Positions 24,281 to 39,200 of a stretch of 64,000 nt of DNA are shown here, in pieces. Under the pieces are notes generated by a model. It ran no database searches. It saw only the letters and a program-made list of their open reading frames with translations, and was not told where the DNA came from. Origin of the DNA: Onthophagus taurus (Eukaryota > Arthropoda > Insecta > Coleoptera > Scarabaeidae); the NCBI RefSeq assembly GCF_036711975.1, contig NC_091968.1, positions 4,216,001 to 4,280,000 on the forward strand. Reading direction: 5' to 3'. The translations under genes were made by a program, and so were the position numbers. Within the stretch, counting starts at the first letter, position 1; the number at the start of each line of letters is the position of its first letter.

Positions 24281-27200
24281 TTACTCCACATACCTAAAAA
24301 CAAAAAAATCAAATACAATTGGCGTTTATAAAATTTGCTATTTACTTACACAACTCTCATGGTGTTTGTAAAACCGGAACCTTGTCTCCAACCGGTAACA
24401 ATAACTACTGAGTCTCCCAAGCTTATGAGACCGTTTGTTTTTCCCAGATTTATTCCGGCTTGGACTCGAGCATCAACATCTTTTAACCAATCACTGAGCA
24501 ATCGATCATCTATAAAAATGTTTTAATTATTTAATTAAATGGGACCGTTACCCTCAATGGAATAGAGAAAATCGATGAACAATGTAAAAATAGATAAATT
24601 GGTAACATTTTCAAATCCTAAAATTGTTTAATTTTTGCAATAATTAATATTAAAATTCAAAATCCTCTCTATAAAAGCTTTGGTGACGTTTACAAAGTTT
24701 TCGCGTAACATCAAGAAGACACAAACGTGCATCGTTCGGATCTCTTCTTCTAGCGCATAAGATTCTCGTGGCATCTCGGTCATTCAACTTTTGTTGATTT
24801 TAAATTTTTGAAAGCAAGGTTATATATGAGGTTGTCTAGGTTCCTATACTGCAATACTTTGATTTTAGTTTGAGGGTGAGGGGCAAGAACGGGAGTGTTT
24901 TGTGACGTAAGAGGCGGCGAATTGCGCGTGCAACCTAAAAGAACCTCAAAGAATTATTGGTTAGTTTTAAGCAAAAATTACACAAGGAAAATAAATGTTG
25001 CCGGCAGCCTAGAAACATTTGGGTTTAGCCGCACGTCTCTCTGTATGGCTAAACCCGAATGATTCTAGTTCTTGTGTTAGTTCTAGTTCTAGCATAAAAC
25101 TAGAACTAACACTAGACCTAGAAACATTCGTCTGAAGACGCACGGCTAAACCCGAAGTTTCAATTTCAAGCCCCTAAAATCACCTGGAGGAGATGGAATT
25201 CTGCCTATCTTTCTGCAAAAAGGCTTAGAAGACCTTCTCCCAATAATAATATCCCTATATATAACTAGCTACAGCTTTAGCTATATACCCACTCTATGGA
25301 GGAAAGTAAAGGTGGTCTTCATACCTAAAGGTGGTAGGCGTTCAAACGCGGACCCCAAGGCGTACAGACCAATTAACCTAACTTCATTTCTCCTCAAAGG
25401 GATGGAAAAGGTAATCGATCAATACCTAAGGAATGGAGTGCTTGTCACAAATCCACTCCACCCTAGCCAACATGCTTACCAGAAAGCAAAATCAACAATT
25501 ACCGCTCTCCATGCTTTGACTAGCACCTTAGAGGAGGCAATTGCAACCAAAGAGATAGCCCTTTGTGCTTTCATAGATATAGAGAGTGTTTGATAACACC
25601 TCATATGAATCCATAGAGAAGGCTTTAAACGTAAAAGACATACATCCGTCGACAATCAAGTGGTGTATAGCCATGTTGAAAAGTCGGCAGATCACAGCCA
25701 GTCTGGGAGGCGAGTCGCTGACTATAAAGGCGCTAAGAGGATGTCCCCAAGGGGGAGTGCTATCTCCTCTATTATGGTGCCTGGTAGTTGATGACTTGAT
25801 GAACACCCTAACTAAAAACGGATTTAAGATACAAGGGTATGCTGATGACCTGGTAATCACAATCCGAGGTAAATATGATTCAATAATAACTCAGCTAATG
25901 CAGAAAGCCCTACTACTCACCAGTACTTGGTGCAGAAGCAATGGGCTCAGCATCAATCCCAATAAAATCGAAATAGTCCCTTTCACTCGGAGCAGGAAGC
26001 TACAAATAAAAGCACCCTCCATTGAAAGCAGAACTATTAACCTCAAAACAGAAACTAAATACCTAGGGATAATACTTGACAGTAAACTAAACTGGAACTC
26101 ACACTTAGATAAGGTGAGGAAAAAGGCCATCATGGCAAACCAGATCTGCCGCAGGCTCCTAGGAAGGAACTGGGGTCTCAAACCACGAATGGCTCATTGG
26201 GTCTACGTAGCAATAATCAGACCCATGGTCGCCTACGCCTCATTGGTTTGGTGGCCAAAAACAAAACATAAGACAGCTCAACAACAGCTGGCACAAATCC
26301 AGCGGTTAGCATGTCTTAACATAACGGGTGCAATGAGATCCTGTCCGACGGCTGCTTTGGAAGCCCTACTCGGTCTCACACCGCTCCACATATATATACA
26401 AAAGGAGGCAGCCTTAAGTGCCTTATCACTGAAAACAGTTTCTTCACTCAAGTTGATGCAGGGTAACCTCAGAGGACACCTCGAGATCCTCAAAGACCCA
26501 TGTCTAAATCACTTGATTGAAATTAAAACGGACCTTATACCGAGGGAATACAATTTCAACCAACCGTATAAGGTCATATTTAGTAGCAGGGATGATTGGG
26601 CGAAAGGAGGGCCTCAACTAAAAAGAGCAGCCCTAGCCTGGTACACCGATGCTTCAAAGACAGTAAGATCTGGAGTAGGCATGGGCATCAGTGGACCAAA
26701 TAGCCACATCAAATTGCCCCTCAGCTCGGACTTAACAATTTTCCAAGCAGAAGTTCTTGCTATAAACTTCTGCACCGCTTTGAACCTACAGAAGGGACAA
26801 AAAGATGCATCCATAAACATTTTCACAGACAGTCGGGCCGCCTTAAAGGCAATTCAGCAACATTGAGGGCAATGAGAAGGCCGACAAGCTGGCCAAAGAG
26901 GCAGCAAACACGCCCTTCATTGGACCCCAACCTGGATGTGGACTACAAAAAAGCTACCTAAAACAAATAATCAACAACTGGGAGGCTTCAAAGATAGCCT
27001 TACGCTGGAAAGAACTTCCAGGTCACAGACAAGCGAAGAGTATGATAACTCCGTCGCAAAACAAAACCAAAGAGGTTTTATGCCTCAGCAAAGGGGATCT
27101 AAGAACGCTCTCAGGCTACTTAACCGGCCATGTGCCCCTAAAATACCACCTCTTCCACATTGGACAAGCTGAGGATCAAACTTGTCGACTATGCAACGAC

Positions 27201-30200
27201 GAGTCAGAAACTGCTGAACATATACTGTGCAATTGCGTCGCCAGAGGCCGTCTAAGGCACAACGTCTTCGGTAAAACTCCCCTGTTACCTACCGACATAA
27301 AGGTTCAAGACCTCAGGACAATACTAAGGTTCATTAAGGACCTACATTTGCCCTAAACCTTTGGAGGGCTAAAGTTACAATAGATCTTATAGGTCGTGGT
27401 AACGAGAGGGGCCGCCCTCCTCAGCCCGGCAGCAATAATAATAATAATAATAAATAATAAACCCGAAGTTTTCTAGTTCTAGGTCTAGTGTTAGTTCTTG
27501 TTTCAGTTTCATACAGATAAAGATATGTTGTATTATCTTTCATCTTATGCGTTACCTACCACTGCCACTAGGTCTTGTGTTAGTTCTAGTGATAGTGATA
27601 ATGCTAGTGTAAAACTAGAACTAACACTAGACCGAGAATGGTAAAAACTAGAATGGTACTAGTAAAGGTAGTCAAAATGGTATAAAAGTAAACTAATATT
27701 TTATATAAAGTAGTTATGTTAAACCTCTTTGTACCCAGTTCTCTTGCCATTCTACTGAGCCTTGTGGTGTATTGAAATAGTCTTTAAACTGATTGCATAG
27801 GATTTTGACAGCTTCCAAACATTTTAATGTTACTAGGCGAACACTCCGACGATATCTGAAAGAGAACAAGGACACAAAATCCAAACTGGGAAGAAAACCA
27901 CTTCTTACTGCTCAAGAACAAAGAGAGATATCGTCTCGTATCATACGACTAAGCGATGTCGGATATCCTTTGACTCCACGTGTACTTGGTATGTGCATCA
28001 AGAAGTGAGGCAAATAATATTGCAGGGAGAATCAATGGCTTTTTGATGGGAAGAGATTGGCTGCGAGGTTTTTTGAAACGGTTTACGAATATTCGAAAAA
28101 GGAAAGCCCAAAATATGAATCGTGCTAGGGTTCAGAAGCTCAACAAAGCTGTTGGTTCAGATTATTTCAAGAAACTTAGGAAGATGATGGAAGACATTGA
28201 TCTCATGAATAAGTACACCCAGCAGATGCAGTTTCCAAATGACTGCCAAAGGCAGTATGACAGTGAACGCTTTTGTCAGCTGGATCCACCATTTTCCAAA
28301 ATATAAGTTTTCTGGACCGTGCTTACTGATATTTGATGGCGCTAAATGCCACTTGGTTCATTCCATCATAGAAGCTGCAGACAAATTCGATATAGAACTT
28401 TTCTGCCTCCCAAGCTACACAACCCATGAGTTACAGCACATGGACAAATCAGTTTTCAGAGCGTTTGAGTACTACTGGGATGAGAACGTATTGAAATACT
28501 GGACGTAGCATCAAGAACAGAGATTCGGAACACTTTTTTGCAAAGTGTGAGACAAAGCCCTCACCCCGGTGAATATTAAAATGGGATTTGAAGCTACGGG
28601 AATATATCCATTTGATCCCACAAAAATTCCCGAAGAAGCTTTTGCGTCAAGCATTCCGACACATCGGCCTTCTCATGCAGTGTCTGATGGACACATTGAA
28701 GAGAATCCATTGACTGCACAAAGCGATCCAACACATTGAAGCATTCCTGAAGCGAATTTCTATAGCGATGAAGATGATGTATGTATGTATGTAGTTTCAT
28801 GTGGGGGTGAGTTACTCACAGCACTTAGGCCCCAGCGGACCCTTTGTACGTCCCCACAATTTACTGTTCATTCAAGGGTCAGAAAACCAGCCCAATCTTT
28901 TCATGAACGTTAATATAGAACAGAAAGGTATGTTCCTTATATCCGAAATTTGGAGTCATGGTACTCCGAAAATAGATTCCCTTAAGTACACGAGGTTTGG
29001 ACAGTCACAAACAATATGAATTACCGTCTCGTCTTCCATTTCACACCCTCTACAGAGGGGTGTATTCGCCAGCTTCATGTAAAACATGTGCTTACGTAAC
29101 CTGCAGTGTCCGGTCAGGAAGTGGGTGAGAAGCCTCAAGTCACTTTGCGATTTTCCCAGAAACTGAGTAGATGTCTTCCGGTCAGGGTAGAGCAGAGTTT
29201 TCTTAGCAAAGGCACCTACTACTGTCCCATCCCATCTATCGCAAAAAGCTCGGTGGGAGATGGAGTTTATCAGTTTTGATGCTGTATTAACAGCTAGTGG
29301 TACAAACGGTTCAGGGGAGATCGGTGACTTGTTAGCCGCCCGTTTCGCCAACCTGTCCGCATGATCATGTCCTTTAATTCCGATGTGTCCTTTTCGCCAT
29401 TTTATCTGACGTTGTTGTATACGTTTGCCTCTTCGAGCGATTGCCGATAGGACATCACCCACGATGATGCAGTATGATGCCTGCCAACCGCCAGCATAGC
29501 CTGTCTGCTATCAGTACAGATTACAACGTTTCTGCCGACTTGTTTGGAGTCGATAATCGCATCGGCTGCTATGTTTATAGCAATTGATGAAGATGATATT
29601 CCCTTGGCAGATTTACGCCAAAGAATTAAGCTCAATGAATCAAGCCCCTTTAAATCAATTACTGATATTCGTCACATCCTATCAACTCCAGAGAAGGCTT
29701 CAAGTTCAGCAATTGCTTCGAAAAGAAAGGCTATAAACAGTCTAGCTGTGGGGCTAACCAACATAATGTTTGATAATAAGGACAATCCAAAACAAATCAT
29801 ACTAACAAACAAAAGATAGAGAATTGTATGGTTGCAAATAAATCTGGGAATCTCTGAAGTCATTAATTTACGCTACTCCAGTGTTGGATAATTGCTGAAT
29901 GTAACTCAGAATGCTTGTATTAAGGCTGGAGGAAGTCATTTCGAACATTTATTGTAGATTGAGCAACTTTATATGTACTTTTTGATAATAAAATGTTGTT
30001 ACTGTCGCAAATTTTGTCCGCCCTATATCTTCGAAACAAAGGGGTTTTGCAAAAATCATCATAGGACGCAATATTTTTAGAATAGGCCAAGGAATAACCC
30101 TTTGAATTTTTGCCGTATGTTTACCTAACAAACTGTATATAAAATAACGAAGTTATGGTCTACTTCCGGTGGTAGCCATCTTGAAAATATTTTAGATCGA

Positions 30201-33200
30201 AAGATCCGATTCGATTCTTGCAAAGCTATTACTTAAACATATTCCAAATACTATTAATCGTGAAAACTATAGGATCTTGCGTAACCGTTGCAATCACCAA
30301 TGTTGCCATAGCACGACAACAGCGATTTATTATTAAGACTACAGATGATATTAGGTATGCTTGCGACAAACGTTGTGTTACCATCCTTGTATTACTTGAT
30401 TTTAGCAAGGCGTTCGATTCGGTTGATCACGATCTTTTGTTGGCGTCACTAGCTGCCCTTGGATTTACCTCTTCATGTTTATCTTGGTTTCAATCTTACT
30501 TTTCAAGTCGTTCCTTGTGTGTGCGTGCTGATTTTGCGCTCTCGTCTGCTTGTGATATTAAATGTGGTGTACCCCAGGGTAGTGTGTTGGGTCCGTTGCT
30601 CTTTTCGATTTTCATTAATGCCGTCACCCACTGTATTTCTTGTAACTATCATGTGTATGTTGATGACCTCCAAATTTACACTACCACAACTATTGATGAT
30701 TTTCCCGAAGGAATTGCACGTCTTAATCATGACCTTTCCAATATTTTGGATTGGTCCAAACGTTACGGCCTTAAATTAAATACTGCTAAAACTCAAGCAA
30801 TTGCGTTTGGCAGTCGACCTTTACTGGCAAAGCTGAATGATTTTTCATCCATTCACTTAATGCTTGACGGAGACATTATTCAGCTGTCAGACACGGTTAG
30901 AAACCTTGGGGTGGTTATGGATTCTACAATGTCCTGGAAACCTCAAATTCAATCCGTTTGCAGAAAGGTCTATCATTGTTTCCACTCACTGAAAAGTCTC
31001 CGTTGCTTCCTTCCTCCCATGATCCGTCGTAATCTTTGTTTTTCCCTGATTTTCCCCCATATTGATTATGCTGACACGGCATATCCTGATCTTTCGATAA
31101 CACTACGAAACAAACTGCAAAGACTTTAAAACAACTGCATACGGTATATCTTTGATCTCGAGAGATCTCAACACATAACCCCATACCGTCATTACTGCTC
31201 TGAATCGTGCTAGGGTTCACAACCTCAACAAAGCTGTTGGTTCAGACTATTTCAAGAAACTTAGGAAGATGATGGAAGACAATGATCTCATGAATAAGTA
31301 CACCTAGTGACCCCTGAGCACGCTGAAAGTGTCACTATTGTTTTGTGTGGAAGTGTCATTAGCTACGTAGTCCCCCCAATGATCTTGTTCAAGGGAAAAG
31401 AATGAAGCCAGAGTAGCTAGATTCTTTACCAGCAGATGCAGTTGCCAAATGACTGCCAAAGGCAGTATGACAGTGAACGCTTTTGTCAGCTGGATCCACC
31501 ATTTTCCAAAATATAAGTTTTCTGGGCCGTGCTTACTGATATTTGATGGCGCTAAATGCCACTTGGTTCATTCCATCATAGAAGCTGCAGACAAATTCGA
31601 TGTAGAACTTTTCTGCCTCGCAAGCTACACAACCCATGAGTTACAGCACATGGACAAATCAGTTTTCAGAGCGTTTGAGTACTACTGGGATGAGAACGTA
31701 TTGAAATACTGGACGTAGCATCAAGAACAGAGATTCGGAACACTTTTTGCAAAGTGTGAGACAAAGCCCTCGCCCCGGTGAATATTAAAACGGGATTTGA
31801 AGCTACGAGAGTATATCCGTTTGATCCCACAAAAATTCCCGAAGAAGCTTTTGCGCCAAGCATTCCGACGCATCGGCCTTCTCATGCAGCGTTTGATGAA
31901 CACATTGAATCTTTGTTTTTCGCTGATTTTCCCCCATATTGATTATGCTGACACGGCATATCCTGATCTTTCGATAACACTATGAAACAAACTGCAAAGA
32001 CTTCAAAACAACTGCATACGGTATATCTTTGATCTCGAGAGATCTCAACACATAACCCCATACCGTAATTATTTGCAGATATTAAGCTGTCAGAACTGTA
32101 GATCGTTTCGTATATTAACTATGTGATATACTGTTCTTCACAATCAAACCCCGAGGTATCTGTATTGTATATTTCAACGCTTGTCGTCGCATGGTTTACC
32201 CACTAGATCTCAGTTAGATTCTGTGCTTATGTTCCCGACCCATAGTACCGAGATTTACCATAAATCGTTTGCTGTGCAGGCAATAACCCTGCACAATAAC
32301 CCTTTGGAATAGTCTGCCTACTGAGATCCGTAATATTCCTCACCTTGTAACATTTAAAAACCACCTAAAACGTCATTTATTGGCTCTCCAAGTATCTTCC
32401 TGAGAACTTTTTTTTTTCTCCCTTCTCTTCTTCTTTTATTCCAGCAACTATCATTATGCACCGTTTTTAGTGACCATAAGTTTAGCATAGCAGCTTGCCG
32501 TTTATTCATAGTTTTTCTTATATAACTTAGTATACTGCTGATTGATTGGGTTGTTTGAAAGATATCGCTTACGCGATAAATCGACCCTTTTGCCCGTATT
32601 TATGCATTAAGTTAAATGTATACATTTTCTTTAATTTGTATTTTTTGTTTCTTATTATGGCAATAAATTTATTTATTATTATTATTATTATCCGAATGAA
32701 CAACCCATGCTACCAAAATTTCAAATCTCCACGAATAGTGGAACCTGAAAAAGTTCTAACGAACCAGTTACGTGAGACAGCCTGTATATTAAAGTAATTC
32801 AAGTTCATTACTTTAAAAATTTGAATTATTTCCCGGTATTATTTTTCACCTTTGATTATATACAGGGTGATTTATAACATACGGAGGAGACTAAATGGGT
32901 AGATACTTGAGGTCAAACTGAAGAGATTTTCTTAATAATGTTTTGTTAAAATCTTAATAGTTACATAGATATCGCATCTTAATTTTTTAAATAAGTTAGC
33001 GTCAACTTTTGAGAACCGCTGATATTCACTAAAGAACAATTAAAATACTTGTCAACGCCATCCTCATTTTTGAAGGAGCTGTCAAAGTAGACAATTTAAT
33101 TGTTTAGTTTTAATACGTAATTTATGAAAAGAAATAATAGATGTTAATTTATGCAACGGATAATAATAATGTTTTAAATGCAAAATTACAAAATCTCTAA

Positions 33201-36200
33201 AACAAGAAAATAACAATAATAATAATAATCTCTTTATAAAGCCTAGGTCACACGTAACGAGTACAGTGGCGAGACAGTGTACTCGGCCGAGTCCTCGGTT
33301 GGTATAAACACATAGATTCACTCTGAATCGTTGTTGAAAAGAGCCTTGACGAATAACGTGTGGATTTTCGTCCGACCACACATGGGAATTGTGAACATTT
33401 AGAACACCATTTCTGGTAAAACAGCATTCATCCGTTACCAGTATACTGTCCGCAAAATCTGCTTCTCTGTTGATACGATTTAGTAGCCACTCGCAAAATT
33501 GCAACCGCAAAGGATAGTCAGCGGGAGTCAGTCCTTGCACTTTTTGAAAATGATAGGGGTGTAAACCGTTACTTTTCAACGTACGCCAAACAAAATTCTG
33601 GGATACCTCGAGTTGGTCAGAAATTTGACGAGTACTCGTGCTTCGATCCGGTTCCACAATTTCTAGAATTTCTTCTTCCACATTCACTCCATGTCTGTTT
33701 AGTCTACCGCCACCAAGACCTTTCTTAGGTTGCAAATTTCCTGTCTCTCTTCCCCGCTGGATTAACCGAAGAAAAGTGTTTTCAGAAGGGATCTGTCGAT
33801 TTGGATATCGTTCTAAATACAGACGTCTTGCGTATGCAGCGTTGTATTTTTTGATTAGTAAAAATTCTAATTTTGACGTTAAATGACATTGATTATTAAA
33901 ATTAAATGACGTGTCCGTTGCTAGGTAACCAAGTCAACTGGATTGACAGCAATAAAAACATGGTATCAGCGGTTCTCAAAAAACAAACACCAGTTTTTGA
34001 GTGATTTAACAAATTTTTAAATAGCCGTAACTGCCATATTACAAAGATTTTATTATTGGTGCTAATCAGGCATTGCTTAAGTAACCCCGAAATATTCGCA
34101 GTTTGAATTTAAACGTAGTGTAATACCGTATAACGTAAGAAATGCTGGGCAATTAATTCAACTTTAATGCTCTATATCTCTGTGATTATTACGTTGTAGT
34201 CAAAACATTATTAAGAAAATATCTTCAGTTTGGCCCCTAGTACTTGCTCTTTTAATCTGCTCCGTATGTTATAAATCACCCTATATAATATGGATTGAGC
34301 TAACTGAATATATCTACTAACAAAAATGTGGCTCAAGGTGAATAGACGCAGATGGAAAGCGATAATGTGAAAGTGTAACAAAGATAGACATAAAACGGTA
34401 CTAAACAGACGGGCGCATGCGCACAAAAGTTTCAAACCTGACGTTTATCGTTTTGTTGTGTCACAGCCAGTCACACCGTTATGTTTAAAAATGTATTGTT
34501 TCGTGTGCAAAGTTCGCGATAATACAGTTTTACATCACCTGTAAGTATTATAAATGTTACTTCTAATTGATAGTTTTTTATCTTATAAATTAACGCACGC
34601 CCATTATATGTCAGTACGCTTCTATGTCTATCTCGGTTCGATCACCTTGCGCAAGCTATCTCTCTCGTTGGCTCAATCCATATTATATATAATCAAAGTT
34701 TTTCACCAATTACATAATGCGCAGTATGGTTGCATATAAACCTAGACAACCTCTTATACACAAACCTTAGTGCGAAACGACGATGACGTCACCAAAGTTT
34801 CTTCAAATTTACATTATTTTTTTTAGAAAAACTAAAGCCCAGTTTGAAAAATAAAAAATTATGGATGTCTTCAACTTTGTTAAACTATCGAATAAGCTAA
34901 TAAAAAAATTATTTAGAAATTTAATAACCTTCATAAATAAGTGGAAGAATAGCTCTGTATAGGTGAGCTTGACGCGCAACTTGCGCATTCCTAGTAATTG
35001 CAATAATCGGGCAGTTTGGGCGATATTTAGCGATTAAATGTGCTGATCTCCCAGTTGCGGTAACGACGATAATCGCAGCTGCTAAACATTTAGTTGATGC
35101 TTCAACGGCGGCGATGGCGATTGAATGGGCGGGATCGATTGGGGGATCAATCTAAATTAATTAATATTTAATAAATAAACACGATGATAAATAAATAAAA
35201 TTACTTTAGAATTTAAATCGCTGAATAATCTCCAATGCCAAACGGCAGCTTCAGCTTCTTTACAAATTTTAGCCATGGTTCTAACACACTGCAAAGGATA
35301 ACTTCCTTTGGCAGTTTCACCAGAAAGCATAACACAATCGGCTCCATCCAAAACAGCGTTAGCTACATCAGAACTTTCAGCTCGAGTCGGTCTTGAATTT
35401 TTAACCATCGACTCCAACATTTGCGTGGCGCAAATTCCGGGTTTTCCGCGTTTATTACATCGGGCTAAAATCGATTTTTGAGCCAAAAACACTTTCTCTG
35501 TTGGGATTTCAATCCCTAAATCGCCGCGAGCGACCATAATCCCGTCGGAAGCTTCAATAATCGCATCTAAATTATCCACACCTTGTTGATTTTCAATCTT
35601 GGAAATAATCATGATATTTTTTCCTTGTTCACCCAAAATTTGGCGAATTTCCGTTACCGCTTCTGGGTTGCGAATGAACGAAGCAAAAATCATATCGACA
35701 CCTTTTTCAACGCCAAAACGCAAATCGGCTTTATCTCTTTCGGAGACGGCGGGTAAATCGACATTAACTCCTGGTAAATTAATACCTTTTTTGCTACCCA
35801 ACATCCCACCGCTTTCAACGGTACAATTTAAAGTTGGACCTTCTATGCTGTCTACTTTGATGGTTATTAAACCATCGTCGATGTAAACGTAATTATCTGG
35901 TTGGACAACTTTGGTTATGTTGTCATAATCCACGTAAATTATATCCGCATTTCCTTTATCAGCGTATTGTTTATCGGTTGTTAACTTAATTTTAGCATCT
36001 TTGATTAATTCAACTTCAGCAGAACCTCCCTAAATACAAAAAAATGTTAATAAATAATCCCAAATCAATTTTTTTCTAACCCCTTCTAATAATCCGGTTC
36101 GAATTTCGGGTCCTTTAGTATCCAAAGCGATTCCAAGAGGAAATTGTATCTTCACTTGCTTGCTGTATTCAGCAACAGCGGCTCTAATATTTGCAATGGT

Positions 36201-39200
36201 TTCTGCGTGGTACTCATGAGTACCATGGGAAAAGTTTAATCTCGCAATATTCATCCCAGTTTTCATCATTTCGATTAAGACGGGAACATCTCGAGATGCT
36301 GGCCCTAAAAATAATTATTTCATTAATGATTTAAAAAAAATAAATTAATTTTTTAGTACCAATGGTGCATATTATCCCTGAAAGACGAGTTTTTGGGGTG
36401 AAATAATGGGTGTTTAAGTCGCAAATGTGATCAAGCTGGGTTAAGGCTTGTTTTTGAGCCCGAGTTATGTCGGTTGTTGAAGCTGTTACCTAAAAAAGAT
36501 TTAAAAAATGAATTTAATTTTCAATAATGACAGTTCAAACGTCATTTTGACAAATAGATCAAAACTTAATATAACAAAATTCCCTGTTAATGAATTATTA
36601 ATTGAATTATTAGCTTATTATTATCATTTTGCCTATTTATTTCAACTTATTGAACTCCGAAGTTTGGAGGGGAGAAATAATAAGTAAAATACAGAAATAA
36701 ATCTATTATACGAATTACTATGTTAATATGTCATGAGGTTGTCAAAATGACAGATCAAAATTAATACATAATTTTATTATTTTAGAAAAATGCTTAATCG
36801 TTTTAATTTTAAAACATTTCTATAAATTTAAATTCACATCAAAACACATATTTAAAAATAGACGTTGTTAGAAAGAGGTCAAAATTTGATTTGGAAATTT
36901 ACCAACAAATTTGGCACGATATCTTCTGAAAAATTAAAACACTCTCACTCAAATATGTAAACATAAAACGAAAATATACGCACCCCATCGAAAATACTAG
37001 AATAAGTCATTCTAAACTGGTACTTTAAATTTAAACGTTGACAGAAGACCGATCGAGAAAAATGATTACGAACGACTGTTTTGTAAGATCTAAATTTTCC
37101 TTTATATACCGGATCGAGCCTTTGTAATCTATTCGCGATTGAAACAAGCATAGACAAGAAAATGATTTAGGGAAACCCTATGATGGAGAGTGTGTTAAAT
37201 GGGGGAAAAAATAAAGTTTGTTGAAACGGTTTTCAAGTTAGACTCTCAATAATCTTTTAGATCCAAGACTCATGCAATAATGTTCAGTGTGGTTATAAAA
37301 ATAGATGCAGAATTTGTTTTAGGTGGTGTGCCAAAATAAATTTTTGAGTTGATCAAATTAAATAATATTAAAAAAAATCTTTTCCAGATAAACAATGTTT
37401 AAGAAACCCTCTTTGTTTAATTAACGATAAAAAATTTGTTGTGTGATCTTAATTCTAATCATAAGTTTTATTAGTTTTTGGATTTTCTAAAAAAAAAAAG
37501 AACAATAATAAATAATTTATAAGCTAGCCAATAAAATTATATTGTTTTATTCATTTCATCGAATCTAATCAAGATATTTTTTACCGCTCAATTTATATTT
37601 TTCAAAAAAAAAAACAGAGTTAAAATATATATACAGGTGAGCTAAATTTTCAACGATAAAGTATGTTGACAACAACTACTTTAGGAAAAACTGTAGACCC
37701 GGTCTTTGCAATCAGACAGATCATGGAAAAATCAATAGGATACAACAAAACAGCATACATGTGATTTTGTCAAAACATTATAGTCGAGCTAAATACGGAC
37801 AATTGGGGCCAAATACAAATGGAAGGCAGAAAGACACGAAGAAAGTCTAAAGCACTATCCATATCGAAAGAGCCGAGAATCAGGTAAAGCGCAGCTCGAA
37901 GGTCCGTTCGTGACGTCACACATGGATAGGCAACTATTATTTCACACTTTCAATTAGGAAATACTTAACAACTAAAACTAAAGCTAACACTGGCACTAGA
38001 ACTGACACTAGATTAGTTCTAGGGGTCCAGGAAAATTGAGGATTTTCCTAAGAGGAATAAACCCTCGAAAAGCAGTGGCGACCTGAGAGTGCCAAATATA
38101 GACAATAAAGAATTAAGAAGTTGCTTGAAGCAGCTGAAAGTTTTGATAGGCAGCTTAACGAGGCACGAAGTGAAGTTCCGCGATCTGACAAGATTTATCA
38201 AAGGTGAGGAGAAAAGCAAAGAGGAGGCGCAAACTCCAGTCCAATTTCGGACAGCGAAATGGCATTGGACGCTAGCGAAGCTAGCTTCATCCCGGTCCAA
38301 GGGTCTTACCAGCCGAACCGGAAGAGGAGGATATCCCAAAAATGGAACTGATGGAAAATGGCGTAAACATTGTGAAAAACTTTAATGCGAAGGAAGCAAT
38401 AAAGATATTCATGGCAACACCGGAAGGTTTTATGAAACTACGCCGAGTATTCGAAATGATGAAATTGAAGTTTCATTATTACCAACTCCCAGAGGAGAAG
38501 GAGTTGAAAGTTGTGCTAAAAGGAATCCCGGGGGGAATTGAAACCAAGAAAATAGAAGAACACTTGAGGGAAAAGGGAATCCACTTAAAGAGCGTGAAGA
38601 GAATGAACGGAAAAGACAAGAAGTTGCCGTTAGTTCTGGTAAATACGACCAAGAACGAAGAAGGAAAAAAGTTATTCGAAGTCCGGGAAGTTTGCCCAAG
38701 AGGAATCAAAGAGATGCGAAAGGCCGGAGAAAGAAAGGCCAAGGTCCAGAACGCTGAAATGAAGAGAGGAGTTTCATATGCTAATAAAGTAGCGTCTACT
38801 GAGAAGGTCGTTACATCGAGGGTCCCAAGTCCACCCAAAGGTAAAGACGAAAAAGCTTGCGCAGATGGCGATCAACATTCTTAAGGGGTTGGTCGAAACT
38901 ATAATAGCTATGCAAGACAAAAAGTATAAGCCGTTTTAAGAGGCGTGCGGCTAAACTCGAATGTTTGTAGTTCTAGGTATAGTATTAGTTCTAGTGACAG
39001 TACTAATGCAAAACTAGAACTAACACTAGACCTAGAATGTTTCTAGTTCTAGTGCTAGTGTTTGCTTTGGTTTTAGATGTTATTCAGCATTATATTGTTC
39101 TATTGAACTAAAACTAGAACTAACACTAGACCTAGAACCAGAAACATTGAGGTTCAGCCGTGTTGAGAATCTGAAGACGCACGATTGAACCCGAAAATTT

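Noticed and set aside
24335..24526. Plus-strand 63-residue frame
   Set aside because: It is the antisense of the penultimate pyruvate kinase A exon, whose minus-strand protein is conserved.
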